From contig NZ_KB893167.1 in assembly GCF_000374005.1 (NCBI RefSeq), forward strand, positions 1 to 64,000: a DNA stretch of 64,000 nt, in the 5' to 3' direction. Source of the stretch: Kiloniella laminariae DSM 19542. GTDB taxonomy: Bacteria; Pseudomonadota; Alphaproteobacteria; Kiloniellales; Kiloniellaceae. The notes under the pieces were generated by a model, which was given only the letters and a program-made list of their open reading frames with translations, ran no database searches and was not told where the DNA came from. Each line of letters begins with the position of its first letter. The first letter of the stretch is position 1. Shown here in pieces: positions 33,531 to 42,180 of the stretch. Both the position numbers and the translations under genes were made by a program.

Positions 33531-36044
33531 ATGATAGCTCTGCCAATCGACTCTTTACTTCCTGAAATTGCTGCTTCCCTACAGCAACGGCACACTCTTG
33601 TATTACAGGCCCCTCCAGGTGCTGGTAAAACCACAGGTGTGCCGCTTGCACTTTTGAATGGTGGTTGGCTTAGGGGGAAGAAGATCATCGTCCTGGAGCC
33701 GAGGCGGCTTGCTGCGCGTTCTGCCGCTGTCAGGATGGCTGACCTTCTCGGTGAAAAAGTTGGCGATACAGTTGGTTATCGAATACGGCATGAAAGCAGA
33801 GTTGGCCCCAGAACCCGGATTGAGGTTGTTACTGAAGGGGTCTTGACGCGGCAGCTTCAGAACGATCCTGAATTGACGGATATCGGGCTTGTGATCTTTG
33901 ACGAGTTTCATGAACGGAGTCTGCAGGCCGATCTGGGTCTGGCGCTCTGTCTGGAAGTTCAGGCAGCTCTGCGCGATGATTTGCGGCTGCTGGTTATGTC
34001 GGCAACACTGGATGGGCAGAAAGTATCCCGGGTTATGGGGGATGCTCCAATCCTGACCAGTGAAGGCAGAAGTTTTCCTGTCCAGCTGGTATATGGAGAG
34101 GAGACGCAACGCCGTTCAATTGCCGGGGCTGTAGCAGGCAAAATTGTTGAAGTACTTCCACAAGAAAAAGGCAGTTTTCTGGTTTTCCTCCCTGGAGTGG
34201 GAGAAATCAATGCTGTGGCCGAACTATTGAGGCAAGAAGGACTTCCTGCTGATGTAGATCTCTTTCCCTTGTTTGGGGATTTGTCCCTGGAGGATCAGCG
34301 TCGTGCCATAGCGCCTTCGCCAGCGGGGCGCAGAAAAATAGTCCTGGCAACTGCGATTGCTGAAACCAGTCTGACGATTGACGGGGTCCGGGTTATCATC
34401 GACTGCGGATACATGCGCAGTCCAAGATTTGATCCCTCAAGCGCGATGTCACGACTTGAAACACTGCGGGTATCTAAAGCTTCTGCAGACCAAAGGGCCG
34501 GACGGGCCGGACGTATTGAACCCGGTGTGTGTTATCGTCTGTGGCCTGAATCTCAAAACGGTTCCCTAGCCCAGCAAAGCACAGCTGAAATACTGGAAGC
34601 CGACCTCTGTTCTCTTGTGCTTGAGCTGTTGAACTGGGGTGCTTCAGGGCCGGAGACACTAAACTGGTGTGATGCACCACCACGAGCCGCCTGGTTCCAG
34701 GCGACCGAGTTGCTTCAGAGGCTGGGGGCGATTGATCAGGGAGGCAGGATTACGACGCAGGGCAAGGAGATGGCGATTCTGCCCCTTCATCCTCGCTTCG
34801 CTCATATGCTCCTTCGGGCCAAGGCCTTGGGGCAGGGGTGGCTGGCGTGCCTTCTGGCGGCGTTACTGGATGAGAGAGATATTTTCAAAACTGTAAATTC
34901 GGGAACAGCGGTTGATCTTGCTCTGCGTCTTGAAGTGCTGCTCGGTATTGATCAGGGAAAGGGATTTCAGATCGATCGTTCTCGCCTGAAAAGAGTTCGG
35001 ATTTCTGCCGGGCAATATGCCCGCCTGATTGGTGTGAAGGAAAACAGTCCGGCAAAGCTATCGATGACTGGGGCAATTTTATCGCTTGCTTATCCAGACC
35101 GGATTGCCCAGCTGCGTCCTGATTCATCGGGGCGGTATAAGCTCTCTGGGGGAAAAGGGGCGATACTTGACGAGTTGGACCGACTGGCGACAGAACCCTA
35201 CCTCACGATAGCCCAACTCGGCGGCATGGGGGCAAATGCTAAAGTCTATCTGGCAGCAGCTTTGAGCGAAGGGCAGATCCGCGATTTGCATTATGAGAAT
35301 ATTGTCCGTGAGCGGTCGGTTCGGTGGAACGAGCAGCAGACACAGCTGCAGGGAGAGCAGAGAGAGAAGCTGGGGGCATTGGTGCTTTCTTCCCAGCGGA
35401 CAAAAGAGATCGAACCTGATGTCGCGGTGACAGAGTTGCTGGCCAGAATCAGGCGGCAAGGTCTGTCCTTGCTTGAGCCGGGAGATTCTTTTACCCAGCT
35501 TTGCCAGAGAATGGCCTCTCTTCGTCATTTTGAAGGGGAAGATCTTTGGCCTGACTGGCGAGAAACCAGCCTCATTGCCGAACTGGAACAGTGGCTTGCA
35601 CCATATCTTGAAAATATCACGTCCCTTTCTCAGCTGGTAAAGCTCGGCTTGAAACAGATCCTGCTGTCCCGGTTATCGTGGCAGGAAACACAGTATCTGG
35701 AGCGAGAGGTTCCCGAGCGCTACAGGGTGCCAAGTGGGCAGACACACCGGATTAATTATGACAATCCGGAAATGCCAAGACTTGAGGTTCGCCTCCAGGA
35801 AATGTTCGGGCTGTCAGAAACACCTTCAATTCTTGGGAAAAAAGTGCCTCTGGTTTTACATCTTCTGTCGCCAGCCCGTCGTCCTCTTCAGGTAACAAGT
35901 GATTTGACCGGATTCTGGCAGAATTCTTACCATGAAGTGAAAAAGGATATGAAGGGACGCTATCCCCGGCACTATTGGCCGGATGACCCCCTGGAGGCCG
36001 AAGCGACAACCAGAATTAAAAAGCATATGAATAAAAAGGAATAG
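33531..36044 (+). CDS. hrpB: ATP-dependent helicase HrpB
   Basis: An 837-residue DEAH-type (here DEFH) superfamily 2 RNA helicase of unknown target. Motif I PPGAGKT is at residues 28-34, motif II DEFH at 124-127, motif III SAT follows (LVMSATLD), and motif VI is in ASADQRAGRAGR. After the helicase core come the HA2 domain and the HrpB-specific C-terminal domain, with RVPSGQTHRINYD and GRYPRHYWPDDPLEA near the end. The length and C-terminus identify HrpB rather than HrpA. It is monocistronic. Confidence 0.95.
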   Translation: MIALPIDSLLPEIAASLQQRHTLVLQAPPGAGKTTGVPLALLNGGWLRGKKIIVLEPRRLAARSAAVRMADLLGEKVGDTVGYRIRHESRVGPRTRIEVVTEGVLTRQLQNDPELTDIGLVIFDEFHERSLQADLGLALCLEVQAALRDDLRLLVMSATLDGQKVSRVMGDAPILTSEGRSFPVQLVYGEETQRRSIAGAVAGKIVEVLPQEKGSFLVFLPGVGEINAVAELLRQEGLPADVDLFPLFGDLSLEDQRRAIAPSPAGRRKIVLATAIAETSLTIDGVRVIIDCGYMRSPRFDPSSAMSRLETLRVSKASADQRAGRAGRIEPGVCYRLWPESQNGSLAQQSTAEILEADLCSLVLELLNWGASGPETLNWCDAPPRAAWFQATELLQRLGAIDQGGRITTQGKEMAILPLHPRFAHMLLRAKALGQGWLACLLAALLDERDIFKTVNSGTAVDLALRLEVLLGIDQGKGFQIDRSRLKRVRISAGQYARLIGVKENSPAKLSMTGAILSLAYPDRIAQLRPDSSGRYKLSGGKGAILDELDRLATEPYLTIAQLGGMGANAKVYLAAALSEGQIRDLHYENIVRERSVRWNEQQTQLQGEQREKLGALVLSSQRTKEIEPDVAVTELLARIRRQGLSLLEPGDSFTQLCQRMASLRHFEGEDLWPDWRETSLIAELEQWLAPYLENITSLSQLVKLGLKQILLSRLSWQETQYLEREVPERYRVPSGQTHRINYDNPEMPRLEVRLQEMFGLSETPSILGKKVPLVLHLLSPARRPLQVTSDLTGFWQNSYHEVKKDMKGRYPRHYWPDDPLEAEATTRIKKHMNKKE

Positions 36045-36120
36045 GTGGTCGGTTTGGTCAGAGCAGTATTTGATTTCTGGTCGAAAATATCTTATTCCTT
36101 GCTATTGAATTTGGAGATTT

Positions 36121-36891
36121 GTGGATTTCATGCATCCCACGACACGACAAAAAGAAATACTGAGAGCCGTGCGGAGCAGAGGGCTTTGCACTATTCTTGA
36201 ACTCGCTGAACAGTTTTCTGTTTCGGATGAGACCATCCGCCGGGATGTAAAGCCGATGGTATCATCCGGATTGATTGAAAAAGTCCATGGCGGCATTATC
36301 GTGCCAGACGAGGAGCACGAGGCCCCTTTTCAGCGGCGAATGATTGAAAACCAGGAAGCTAAGAAAAAGATTGGCCAGGCTCTGTCAAAAATCATTCACG
36401 ACGGGGATTCTCTGATCTTTGATACAGGGAGCACAACTGCTTTTGCTGCTCATGCTTTAAGAGAGCACTCCAATCTTCTAGTAGTTACCAATTCTGTAGA
36501 AACCGCGCGGGCTTTGGCTACCCGGAATGGCAATCGTGTTTATATCGCAGGCGGAGAATTACGCGCGGATGATGCTGCAGCTTTTGGCCCGTCAGCAATT
36601 TCTTTCGTCGAGCAATTCGATGTGAAGTATGCCGTATTGTCTCTTGGTGGAATTGATCCTGTTCGTGGGTTGATGGTTGATCATCTAGCAGAAGCCGAGT
36701 TCTCACGCACGGTAATGGCCCAGGCACAAAAAACCATTGTTGTGGCTGATAAAAGCAAGTTCAATCGCGCCAGATTGGTAAAGATTGGCCCGTTAGAGGG
36801 AATTGACTTGCTTATCACAGATGCTGAACCAGACGAAGCATTGTCTCGTTGTTTACGAGAAGCAGAGGTCAAGGTTATTATAGCCCGCTAG
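36121..36891 (+). CDS. DeoR/GlpR-family transcriptional regulator
   Basis: A 256-residue repressor-type regulator. The N-terminal DeoR helix-turn-helix (about 5-60) has TRQKEILRAV, FSVSDETIRRDV and the usual HGG. The C-terminal DeoRC domain has the sugar-isomerase-like fold (DTGSTTAFAAHAL, VVTNSVE, VVADKSKFNR). Family members typically sense phosphorylated sugars or polyols. The start may be GTG 36121 (GGAG 4 bases before) or ATG 36130. It precedes the betaine-type ABC operon in the same direction, so it is the likely local regulator. A phosphorylated effector would fit the kinase encoded at 41292 (inference). Confidence 0.9.
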   Translation: MDFMHPTTRQKEILRAVRSRGLCTILELAEQFSVSDETIRRDVKPMVSSGLIEKVHGGIIVPDEEHEAPFQRRMIENQEAKKKIGQALSKIIHDGDSLIFDTGSTTAFAAHALREHSNLLVVTNSVETARALATRNGNRVYIAGGELRADDAAAFGPSAISFVEQFDVKYAVLSLGGIDPVRGLMVDHLAEAEFSRTVMAQAQKTIVVADKSKFNRARLVKIGPLEGIDLLITDAEPDEALSRCLREAEVKVIIAR

Positions 36892-37191
36892 CAAACAGTC
36901 TCGACGATGATGGTTGAGCAAAGAGGTTAGTTTTTTCGTACCGATAACCTCTCAGAAACATCCCAGGATTCTGTTTTTCTTTTCCTTTTCTATACCCTGC
37001 GCGACTGAATTGTCGTGTTGTTATGGCTTGTCTCCAGTGATTACCACAATCTTTGCGGGCGTGGTCCTTGTTGTAATGGTTTTGTTGGATATATGTTGAC
37101 TTTCGTGGGTATATGTTGATATCGTTTCTACCATGGAAACATGGTGCGATATAATGACAAAAACAAAATAATCCTCAGGGAGGAAATATCT
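36892..37191. other. Regulatory intergenic region upstream of the betaine-type ABC operon
   Basis: No gene is seen in these 300 bases. The first 170 bases are pyrimidine-rich and unremarkable. The last 100 carry a direct repeat and a nested inverted repeat, listed separately, which are likely operator or activator sites for the operon starting at 37192. Confidence 0.6.
37090..37152. promoter_or_regulatory. Direct repeat (two helical turns apart) plus inverted repeat before ABC operon
   Basis: TATATGTTGA occurs at 37090-37099 and again at 37110-37119, exactly 20 bases apart, so both face the same side of the helix. Immediately after lies a hyphenated inverted repeat: ATATCG (37119-37124) with CGATAT (37147-37152) and, nested, GTTTC (37124-37128) with GAAAC (37136-37140). 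The cluster ends 40 bases before the ATG at 37192. A DeoR-family operator is a plausible reading but is not proven. Confidence 0.55.
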
Positions 37192-38151
37192 ATGAACAGG
37201 ACATCCCGTTTTGCTGTTGCCTTGTTAGGTAGCCTTGCACTTTCTACGCTCAACGTTGCCACGTCTCAGGCTGATGTAGAATCCAACGATCCGATCAAGT
37301 TGACGTTACACGACTGGACCGGTCAGCTTTTGACGACAAAAATCATGGGCAGTGTTCTCCAGAACACCGGATATAATGTCGAATACGTTCAGGCCGATTA
37401 CATTGCTCAGTTTGCCGGATTGAAAAATGGCGATTTGCACGTTGCGATGGAGATCTGGGAGACCACCGGGCGAGAAGCTATGGATGAAGCTGTGGCTTCA
37501 GGCACGGTGGAAAATCTTGGCGAAACCGGCATGGAGGCGATCGAGGAATGGTGGTATCCCTCTTACATGAAGGATGTCTGTCCCGGTTTGCCGGATTGGC
37601 AGGCCCTGAACGATTGCGCAGAAATTTTTGCAACGCCAGAAACAGCGCCGAAAGGACGGTATCTGGGAGGACCTGTTACCTGGGGTGGCTTTGATGACGA
37701 GCGGGTTGAAGCTCTGGAGTTGGATTTCGAGGTTGTACACGCGGGGACAGATGCTGCTCTTTTCGCCGAGCTGGAATCAGCCTACCAGCGTAAAGCGCCG
37801 GTTTTGCTGTGGGTTTATGCGCCACATTGGGCCCCGGCAAAATTTGAGGGTGAATGGGTCGAATTTCCTAAATATACCAGTGAATGTTATTCAGATCCTT
37901 CCTGGGGATCCAATCCTGATCTGGCCTATGACTGTGGCAAACCAACCGGTCCGATTTGGAAAGTGGCCTGGACTGGTGTGAAAGACAAATGGCCCGGAGC
38001 CTATAAAGCCATTCAGGGGTTCTCTATCTCGAATGATGAAATGTCTAACATGATTATTGAGGTCGATCTTAATGGCAAGGACATCGACGCCGTCGTGTCC
38101 AGCTGGGTTGATGCCAATAAAGACCGCTGGCAGGGCTGGAGCGGACAATAG
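37192..38151 (+). CDS. Betaine-type ABC transporter substrate-binding protein (OpuAC/ProX family)
   Basis: A periplasmic binding protein of 319 residues for a quaternary or methylated amine importer. I set the start at ATG 37192 because GGGAGGA lies 7 bases upstream and a signal peptide follows (cleavage after SQA, about residue 26); the frame is open to 37141. The mature sequence has the OpuAC pattern with several Trp/Tyr residues that could form an aromatic cage (HDWTGQ, EIWETTG, EEWWYPSY, VTWGGF, WVYAPHWAPAKFEG). Four Cys occur, two around VCPGLPDWQALNDCAE. The family suggests glycine betaine, choline, carnitine, proline betaine or similar; the exact ligand cannot be read. Confidence 0.85.
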   Translation: MNRTSRFAVALLGSLALSTLNVATSQADVESNDPIKLTLHDWTGQLLTTKIMGSVLQNTGYNVEYVQADYIAQFAGLKNGDLHVAMEIWETTGREAMDEAVASGTVENLGETGMEAIEEWWYPSYMKDVCPGLPDWQALNDCAEIFATPETAPKGRYLGGPVTWGGFDDERVEALELDFEVVHAGTDAALFAELESAYQRKAPVLLWVYAPHWAPAKFEGEWVEFPKYTSECYSDPSWGSNPDLAYDCGKPTGPIWKVAWTGVKDKWPGAYKAIQGFSISNDEMSNMIIEVDLNGKDIDAVVSSWVDANKDRWQGWSGQ

Positions 38152-38160
38152 AGTGATGCA

Positions 38161-38202
38161 GGGAACAGCTCAACACCGTTCTGATTGATGCTGTTCCCTT
38201 TT
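38161..38202 (+). terminator. Intra-operon terminator-like hairpin
   Basis: GGGAACAGC (38161-38169) pairs with GCTGTTCCC (38190-38198), followed by TTTT. It lies between the binding-protein gene and the ATPase gene and may let part of the transcripts stop, giving more binding protein than membrane complex. Confidence 0.65.
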
Positions 38203-38247
38203 GAATCATAAACAAGACACGTTTCGGTAATTAAATGGATCCTCTCG

Positions 38248-39279
38248 ATGGCTTCTTCCGTCAAGCTGGCCTGCAAAGGCGTGTGGAAAATATTTGGTCA
38301 TAATGCTGAATCATTCCTCAAAACACATAACAATGCACCGGGTTCGGAGGATCTGAAATCCGCCGGACTGATTGGTGGTGTTCGCGATGCAAATATTGAA
38401 ATCTACTCCGGTGAAATATTTGTCATTATGGGGCTGTCCGGTTCGGGTAAATCGACATTGGTGCGTTGTCTTTCACGTCTGATTGAACCGACAGGTGGAG
38501 AGATCTTACTGGAAGGACAGGATCTTCTGAAGGCAAGTGACAAGGAGATGATTGAGATCCGACGTCACAAGATGGGCATGGTTTTTCAGAATTTTGCTTT
38601 GCTCCCCCATCTGACCGTCTTGGGAAATGTGGCTTTTCCTCTCGAGGTTCAGGGGGTCCCCTTAAAAAAACGTGAAGCACAGGCGCGCAGTGTTATTGAA
38701 CTGGTTGGCTTGAAAGGAAGGGAGAATAATTTCCCGCGGGAGCTATCGGGCGGACAACAGCAACGGGTCGGGATCGCGAGATCCCTTGCAGTTGAACCAG
38801 AACTCTGGTTTCTGGACGAGCCTTTTTCCGCGTTGGATCCTTTGATCCGGCGGGAAATGCAAGACGAATTTATCCGGCTGCAGAATGTCCTGAACAAGAC
38901 GATTGTTTTTATCACACATGATTTTGACGAAGCCATTCGCCTGGCTGATCGCATAGCAATCATGAAAGACGGCAAGATTATCCAGATCGGAACCCCGGCT
39001 GAACTGGTGATGAACCCGGCAACCGACTATGTAGCCGAGTTTACCCGTCATATTCCCCGTGCCAAGGTTTTGACAGCAGGACTGGTGAAGGAAAGCTTTA
39101 ACGAGCTAGTCCAGACCGCCGGAAACATCCAGCTTAATGCGGTAATTGCCGATATTGCAGACAAAGTCGAGCAATCAAGCAAACCCTTTGCTGTTGTTGA
39201 TGCCGAAGGTAAACCGGTTGGACTTATCAGCCGGAAGCGCGTCCTGGATGTCCTGGTTGGCCGCGAGGTAACAGCATGA
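38248..39279 (+). CDS. Betaine-type ABC transporter ATP-binding protein (ProV-like) with CBS region
   Basis: A 343-residue ATPase for the importer. Walker A is GLSGSGKSTL (about residues 62-71), the signature is ELSGGQQQRVGIARSLA, and Walker B is ELWFLDEPFSALDPL. The N-terminal extension (VWKIFG..., about 1-50) and the segment LSRLIEPTGGEI match the ProV/OpuAA branch. The C-terminus (about 270-343) contains CBS-type sequence, KPFAVVDAEGKPVGLISRKRVLDVL, which in OpuA senses ionic strength or nucleotides. The stop overlaps the permease start by 4 bases (ATGA). Confidence 0.92.
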   Translation: MASSVKLACKGVWKIFGHNAESFLKTHNNAPGSEDLKSAGLIGGVRDANIEIYSGEIFVIMGLSGSGKSTLVRCLSRLIEPTGGEILLEGQDLLKASDKEMIEIRRHKMGMVFQNFALLPHLTVLGNVAFPLEVQGVPLKKREAQARSVIELVGLKGRENNFPRELSGGQQQRVGIARSLAVEPELWFLDEPFSALDPLIRREMQDEFIRLQNVLNKTIVFITHDFDEAIRLADRIAIMKDGKIIQIGTPAELVMNPATDYVAEFTRHIPRAKVLTAGLVKESFNELVQTAGNIQLNAVIADIADKVEQSSKPFAVVDAEGKPVGLISRKRVLDVLVGREVTA

Positions 39280-41285
39280 TCCTTGCTGCCCGGAATTTTA
39301 AACCAGAGATCCGGAATTTTATCGGTATCAAAGGGTTTTGGTTGAGTGCTTTTGTCATATCCGTCTTCTTCTATATAGAAGGCAAGGGACTGTTCCCCAA
39401 ATGGATGTTTTCCCTGCCACGGAAATGGCAGTGGCCTATTAAAGACTATGTCTCCGACTTCATGATCTGGTTGACAGAAGACGCGAGTTTCGGATTTTTT
39501 ACTTTCAAGGAAATGACCAGGGGGCTTGCCGGACTTCTGGAATGGCCCCTTTCTTTTGCAACGAGCCTGCTGTCATCAGGATTTTTGGAGGGACAGGGGA
39601 GCCAGGCTGTTCAGGTCCTTCCTTCACTTTCCTGGATATCGGTTGTCACTGTTGTCATTGCCATGGGCTATTACGCAAGGGACTGGAAACTGGCAGCATT
39701 GGTTGGGGGCTGTTTTCTGTATCTTGCCGTGTTCGGACAGTGGGACAGTGCAATGATAACCCTGGCCTCAATTGCTATTGCAGTCCCTTTTGGTGTTGCA
39801 GCAGGCTTGCTCGTCGGTATTGCGGGGTATCGCTGGCCAGCATTTGAACGAAGCATCTCTCCTTTATTAGATTTGATGCAGACAGTTCCTGTTTTTGCCT
39901 ACCTTGTACCTATCCTTTTTCTGTTCGGTTTTGGTCCTGTTGCCGCAATGATTGCAACAGTTATCTATTCCATGCCGCCAATGATCCGAATATCGATTAT
40001 GTCCCTTAAAGGGGTTCCGAGCGAGATCCTCGATTTTGGTAATATGGCAGGCTGTACCAAACGTCAGCTGATGTGGAAGGTTCTGGTTCCCTCGGCCATG
40101 CCAGGGCTGATGGTCGGTGTGAATCAGGTCATCATGCTTTCGCTCAATATGGTCATCATTGCTTCGATGATTGGTGCAGGGGGGCTGGGGTATGACGTGC
40201 TTTCCTCTTTGCGCCGTCTTGATCTGGGGGGCGGACTGGAAGCCGGAATTGCCATTGTGGTTTTGGCAATAGCTCTTGATCGACTTAGCCAGGCCTTCTC
40301 GCAACGAGGCAGCCCGACCTATCATGAAAGCAAGGGGAGCTTTGTCCAAAACCATCCCTGGTTAACCACTGTGGCTATCGTAACGGCCGGAACATTTGTT
40401 CTGGGAATGTTTGTACCTTCTATTCAAAGCTATCCGGAAAGTCTCGAGATCGGGATCGGGGAATCTCTGGCCGAAGCCGTCAAGTGGATTAACATTACCT
40501 TTTTTGATGCTCTGGAAAGCTACAAGACGGTTGTTCTGGTTTATTTCATGGTGCCGGTAAAACTGGTTCTGCTGAAGATGCCCTGGGCCTGGAGCATCTT
40601 CTTGCTAAGTGTTCTGTCATGGCAACTTGGCGGTATTCGTCTGGTTTTGCTGACCCTTTGTCTCAGCCTGTTCATTGTTGTGACCGGGATGTGGGAAAAA
40701 GCCATGATAACGGTCTATCTTTGCGGCGTTTCGGTTGTTATCGCAACTCTGTTTGGAGTTCCTCTGGGCATTCTTGCGGCTGAAAACGAACGTCTTGGAC
40801 GGATTGTTCAGGTAATTATTGATACCCTGCAAACCCTCCCCAGCTTTGTATATCTGATCCCGGTTGTCATGCTTTTCAGGGTCGGCGATTTTTCTGCCAT
40901 GGTTGCGGTGGTTCTCTATGCCATAGCACCTGCCGTTCGCTATGCCGTTCATGGGATAAGACAAATCCCTCCTGCTCTGATCGAGGCAGGTATCACCTCT
41001 GGTTGTACCAAACGTCAGTTGTTATGGAAAATCAAGTTGCCTTTGGCCCTGCCGGAAATTCTGCTGGGACTTAACCAAACCATTATGTTAGCGCTGTCGA
41101 TGCTGGTTATTACAGCGCTGGTCGGGACACGGGATCTTGGTCAGGAAGTTTATATTGCCCTGACCAAGGCTGATACCGGACGCGGAATTGTTGCGGGTCT
41201 GGCGATTGCCTTCATCGCCATCATCGCTGACCGGATGATTGCTGCGGGATCTGCAAAAGCCAGAAAACGCCTGGGACTGGGATAA
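39276..41285 (+). CDS. Betaine-type ABC transporter permease, two fused permease domains
   Basis: A 669-residue inner-membrane protein that contains two copies of the ProW-type permease domain. Each half has a set of hydrophobic helices and an EAA-like coupling loop: NMAGCTKRQLMWKVLVPSAM (about residues 252-271) and TSGCTKRQLLWKIKLPLAL (about 571-590). The two loops are clearly related copies. Single-domain ProW proteins act as dimers, so this is a covalently joined pseudo-dimer or heterodimer. A further hydrophobic N-terminal region (about 20-40) precedes the first domain. It overlaps the ATPase gene and lies 6 bases before the kinase gene. Confidence 0.9.
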   Translation: MILAARNFKPEIRNFIGIKGFWLSAFVISVFFYIEGKGLFPKWMFSLPRKWQWPIKDYVSDFMIWLTEDASFGFFTFKEMTRGLAGLLEWPLSFATSLLSSGFLEGQGSQAVQVLPSLSWISVVTVVIAMGYYARDWKLAALVGGCFLYLAVFGQWDSAMITLASIAIAVPFGVAAGLLVGIAGYRWPAFERSISPLLDLMQTVPVFAYLVPILFLFGFGPVAAMIATVIYSMPPMIRISIMSLKGVPSEILDFGNMAGCTKRQLMWKVLVPSAMPGLMVGVNQVIMLSLNMVIIASMIGAGGLGYDVLSSLRRLDLGGGLEAGIAIVVLAIALDRLSQAFSQRGSPTYHESKGSFVQNHPWLTTVAIVTAGTFVLGMFVPSIQSYPESLEIGIGESLAEAVKWINITFFDALESYKTVVLVYFMVPVKLVLLKMPWAWSIFLLSVLSWQLGGIRLVLLTLCLSLFIVVTGMWEKAMITVYLCGVSVVIATLFGVPLGILAAENERLGRIVQVIIDTLQTLPSFVYLIPVVMLFRVGDFSAMVAVVLYAIAPAVRYAVHGIRQIPPALIEAGITSGCTKRQLLWKIKLPLALPEILLGLNQTIMLALSMLVITALVGTRDLGQEVYIALTKADTGRGIVAGLAIAFIAIIADRMIAAGSAKARKRLGLG

Positions 41286-41291
41286 AATACT

Positions 41292-42179
41292 ATGACCAAT
41301 AGCATGGATAAAATACGCCGTTTGCCCTGTTGGAGAGGACCGGTAGACCCCAAGCCACTTGGCGGTGGAATAACCAATCACAATTATGTCGTCGAGGACC
41401 AGAGCGGGAAGTATGTCGTTCGCTTTGGTGAGGATATTCCTGTCCACCACGTCATGCGTTTTAACGAACTGGCTGCCAGTCAAGCCGCTTTTGAAGCCGG
41501 GATTTCTCCGGAAGTGGTCTTTACCTCACAGGGCATCCTGGTGATGCGGTTTATTGATGGCATCTGTTTTGACGAAGAGGCCGTTCGACAGCAGCATAAT
41601 CTTGAACGGATCTTGCCTCTACTCAAACGGGTACATCGGGAGCTGCCCAATAATTTTCGCGGACCTGCGCTGGTATTTTGGGTGTTTCATGTCATCCGGG
41701 ATTATGTTGCGACCCTAAGAGGGGCAAAACACCAGCCTCATGGGGCCGATGAGCTGGGATGGTTACTTGAGGTGGCTGCCGAACTTGAAACGGCAGTGGG
41801 GCAGATTGATCTGGTTTTTGGCCATAATGACCTTCTTGCAGCCAACTTTATGGACGACGGAAAACGTCTCTGGCTCATCGACTGGGATTATGCGGGATAT
41901 AATTCGCCCCTGTTTGACCTTGGTGGTCTGGTCTCGAATTCGGGCCTGGGAGGCGACAGTGAAAACTGGCTGCTTGAAAATTATTTCGAACAGCCAGTAA
42001 CCGATGAGCTTTACCGGAAATATGCGGCAATGAAATGTGCATCGCTCTTAAGGGAAACCCTCTGGAGCATGGTTTCCGAGGTTCATTCAGATATCGATTT
42101 TGATTTTCGACAATACACCAGCAACAACCTGGTGAAATTCAAACAGCAGCTTCTTGCCTTCCAAAAAGTGAGTAAATAA
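41292..42179 (+). CDS. Choline/ethanolamine-kinase-like phosphotransferase
   Basis: A 295-residue cytosolic kinase of the choline kinase branch of the protein-kinase-like fold. It shows GGGITNHNYVV (nucleotide loop), YVVRFGED (Lys/Arg strand), the catalytic motif FGHNDLLAANFM (HND...N) and the metal motif WLIDWDYAGYN. The DWDYAGYN pattern is that of LicA/choline kinases. Its substrate may be choline, ethanolamine, a methylated ethanolamine or another amino alcohol taken up by the adjacent importer. It is placed 6 bases after the permease and 1 base before the FAD oxidoreductase, so it belongs to the same pathway. It has no cytidylyltransferase partner, arguing against a phosphocholine-decoration role. 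Confidence 0.85.
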   Translation: MTNSMDKIRRLPCWRGPVDPKPLGGGITNHNYVVEDQSGKYVVRFGEDIPVHHVMRFNELAASQAAFEAGISPEVVFTSQGILVMRFIDGICFDEEAVRQQHNLERILPLLKRVHRELPNNFRGPALVFWVFHVIRDYVATLRGAKHQPHGADELGWLLEVAAELETAVGQIDLVFGHNDLLAANFMDDGKRLWLIDWDYAGYNSPLFDLGGLVSNSGLGGDSENWLLENYFEQPVTDELYRKYAAMKCASLLRETLWSMVSEVHSDIDFDFRQYTSNNLVKFKQQLLAFQKVSK

Positions 42180-42180
42180 A

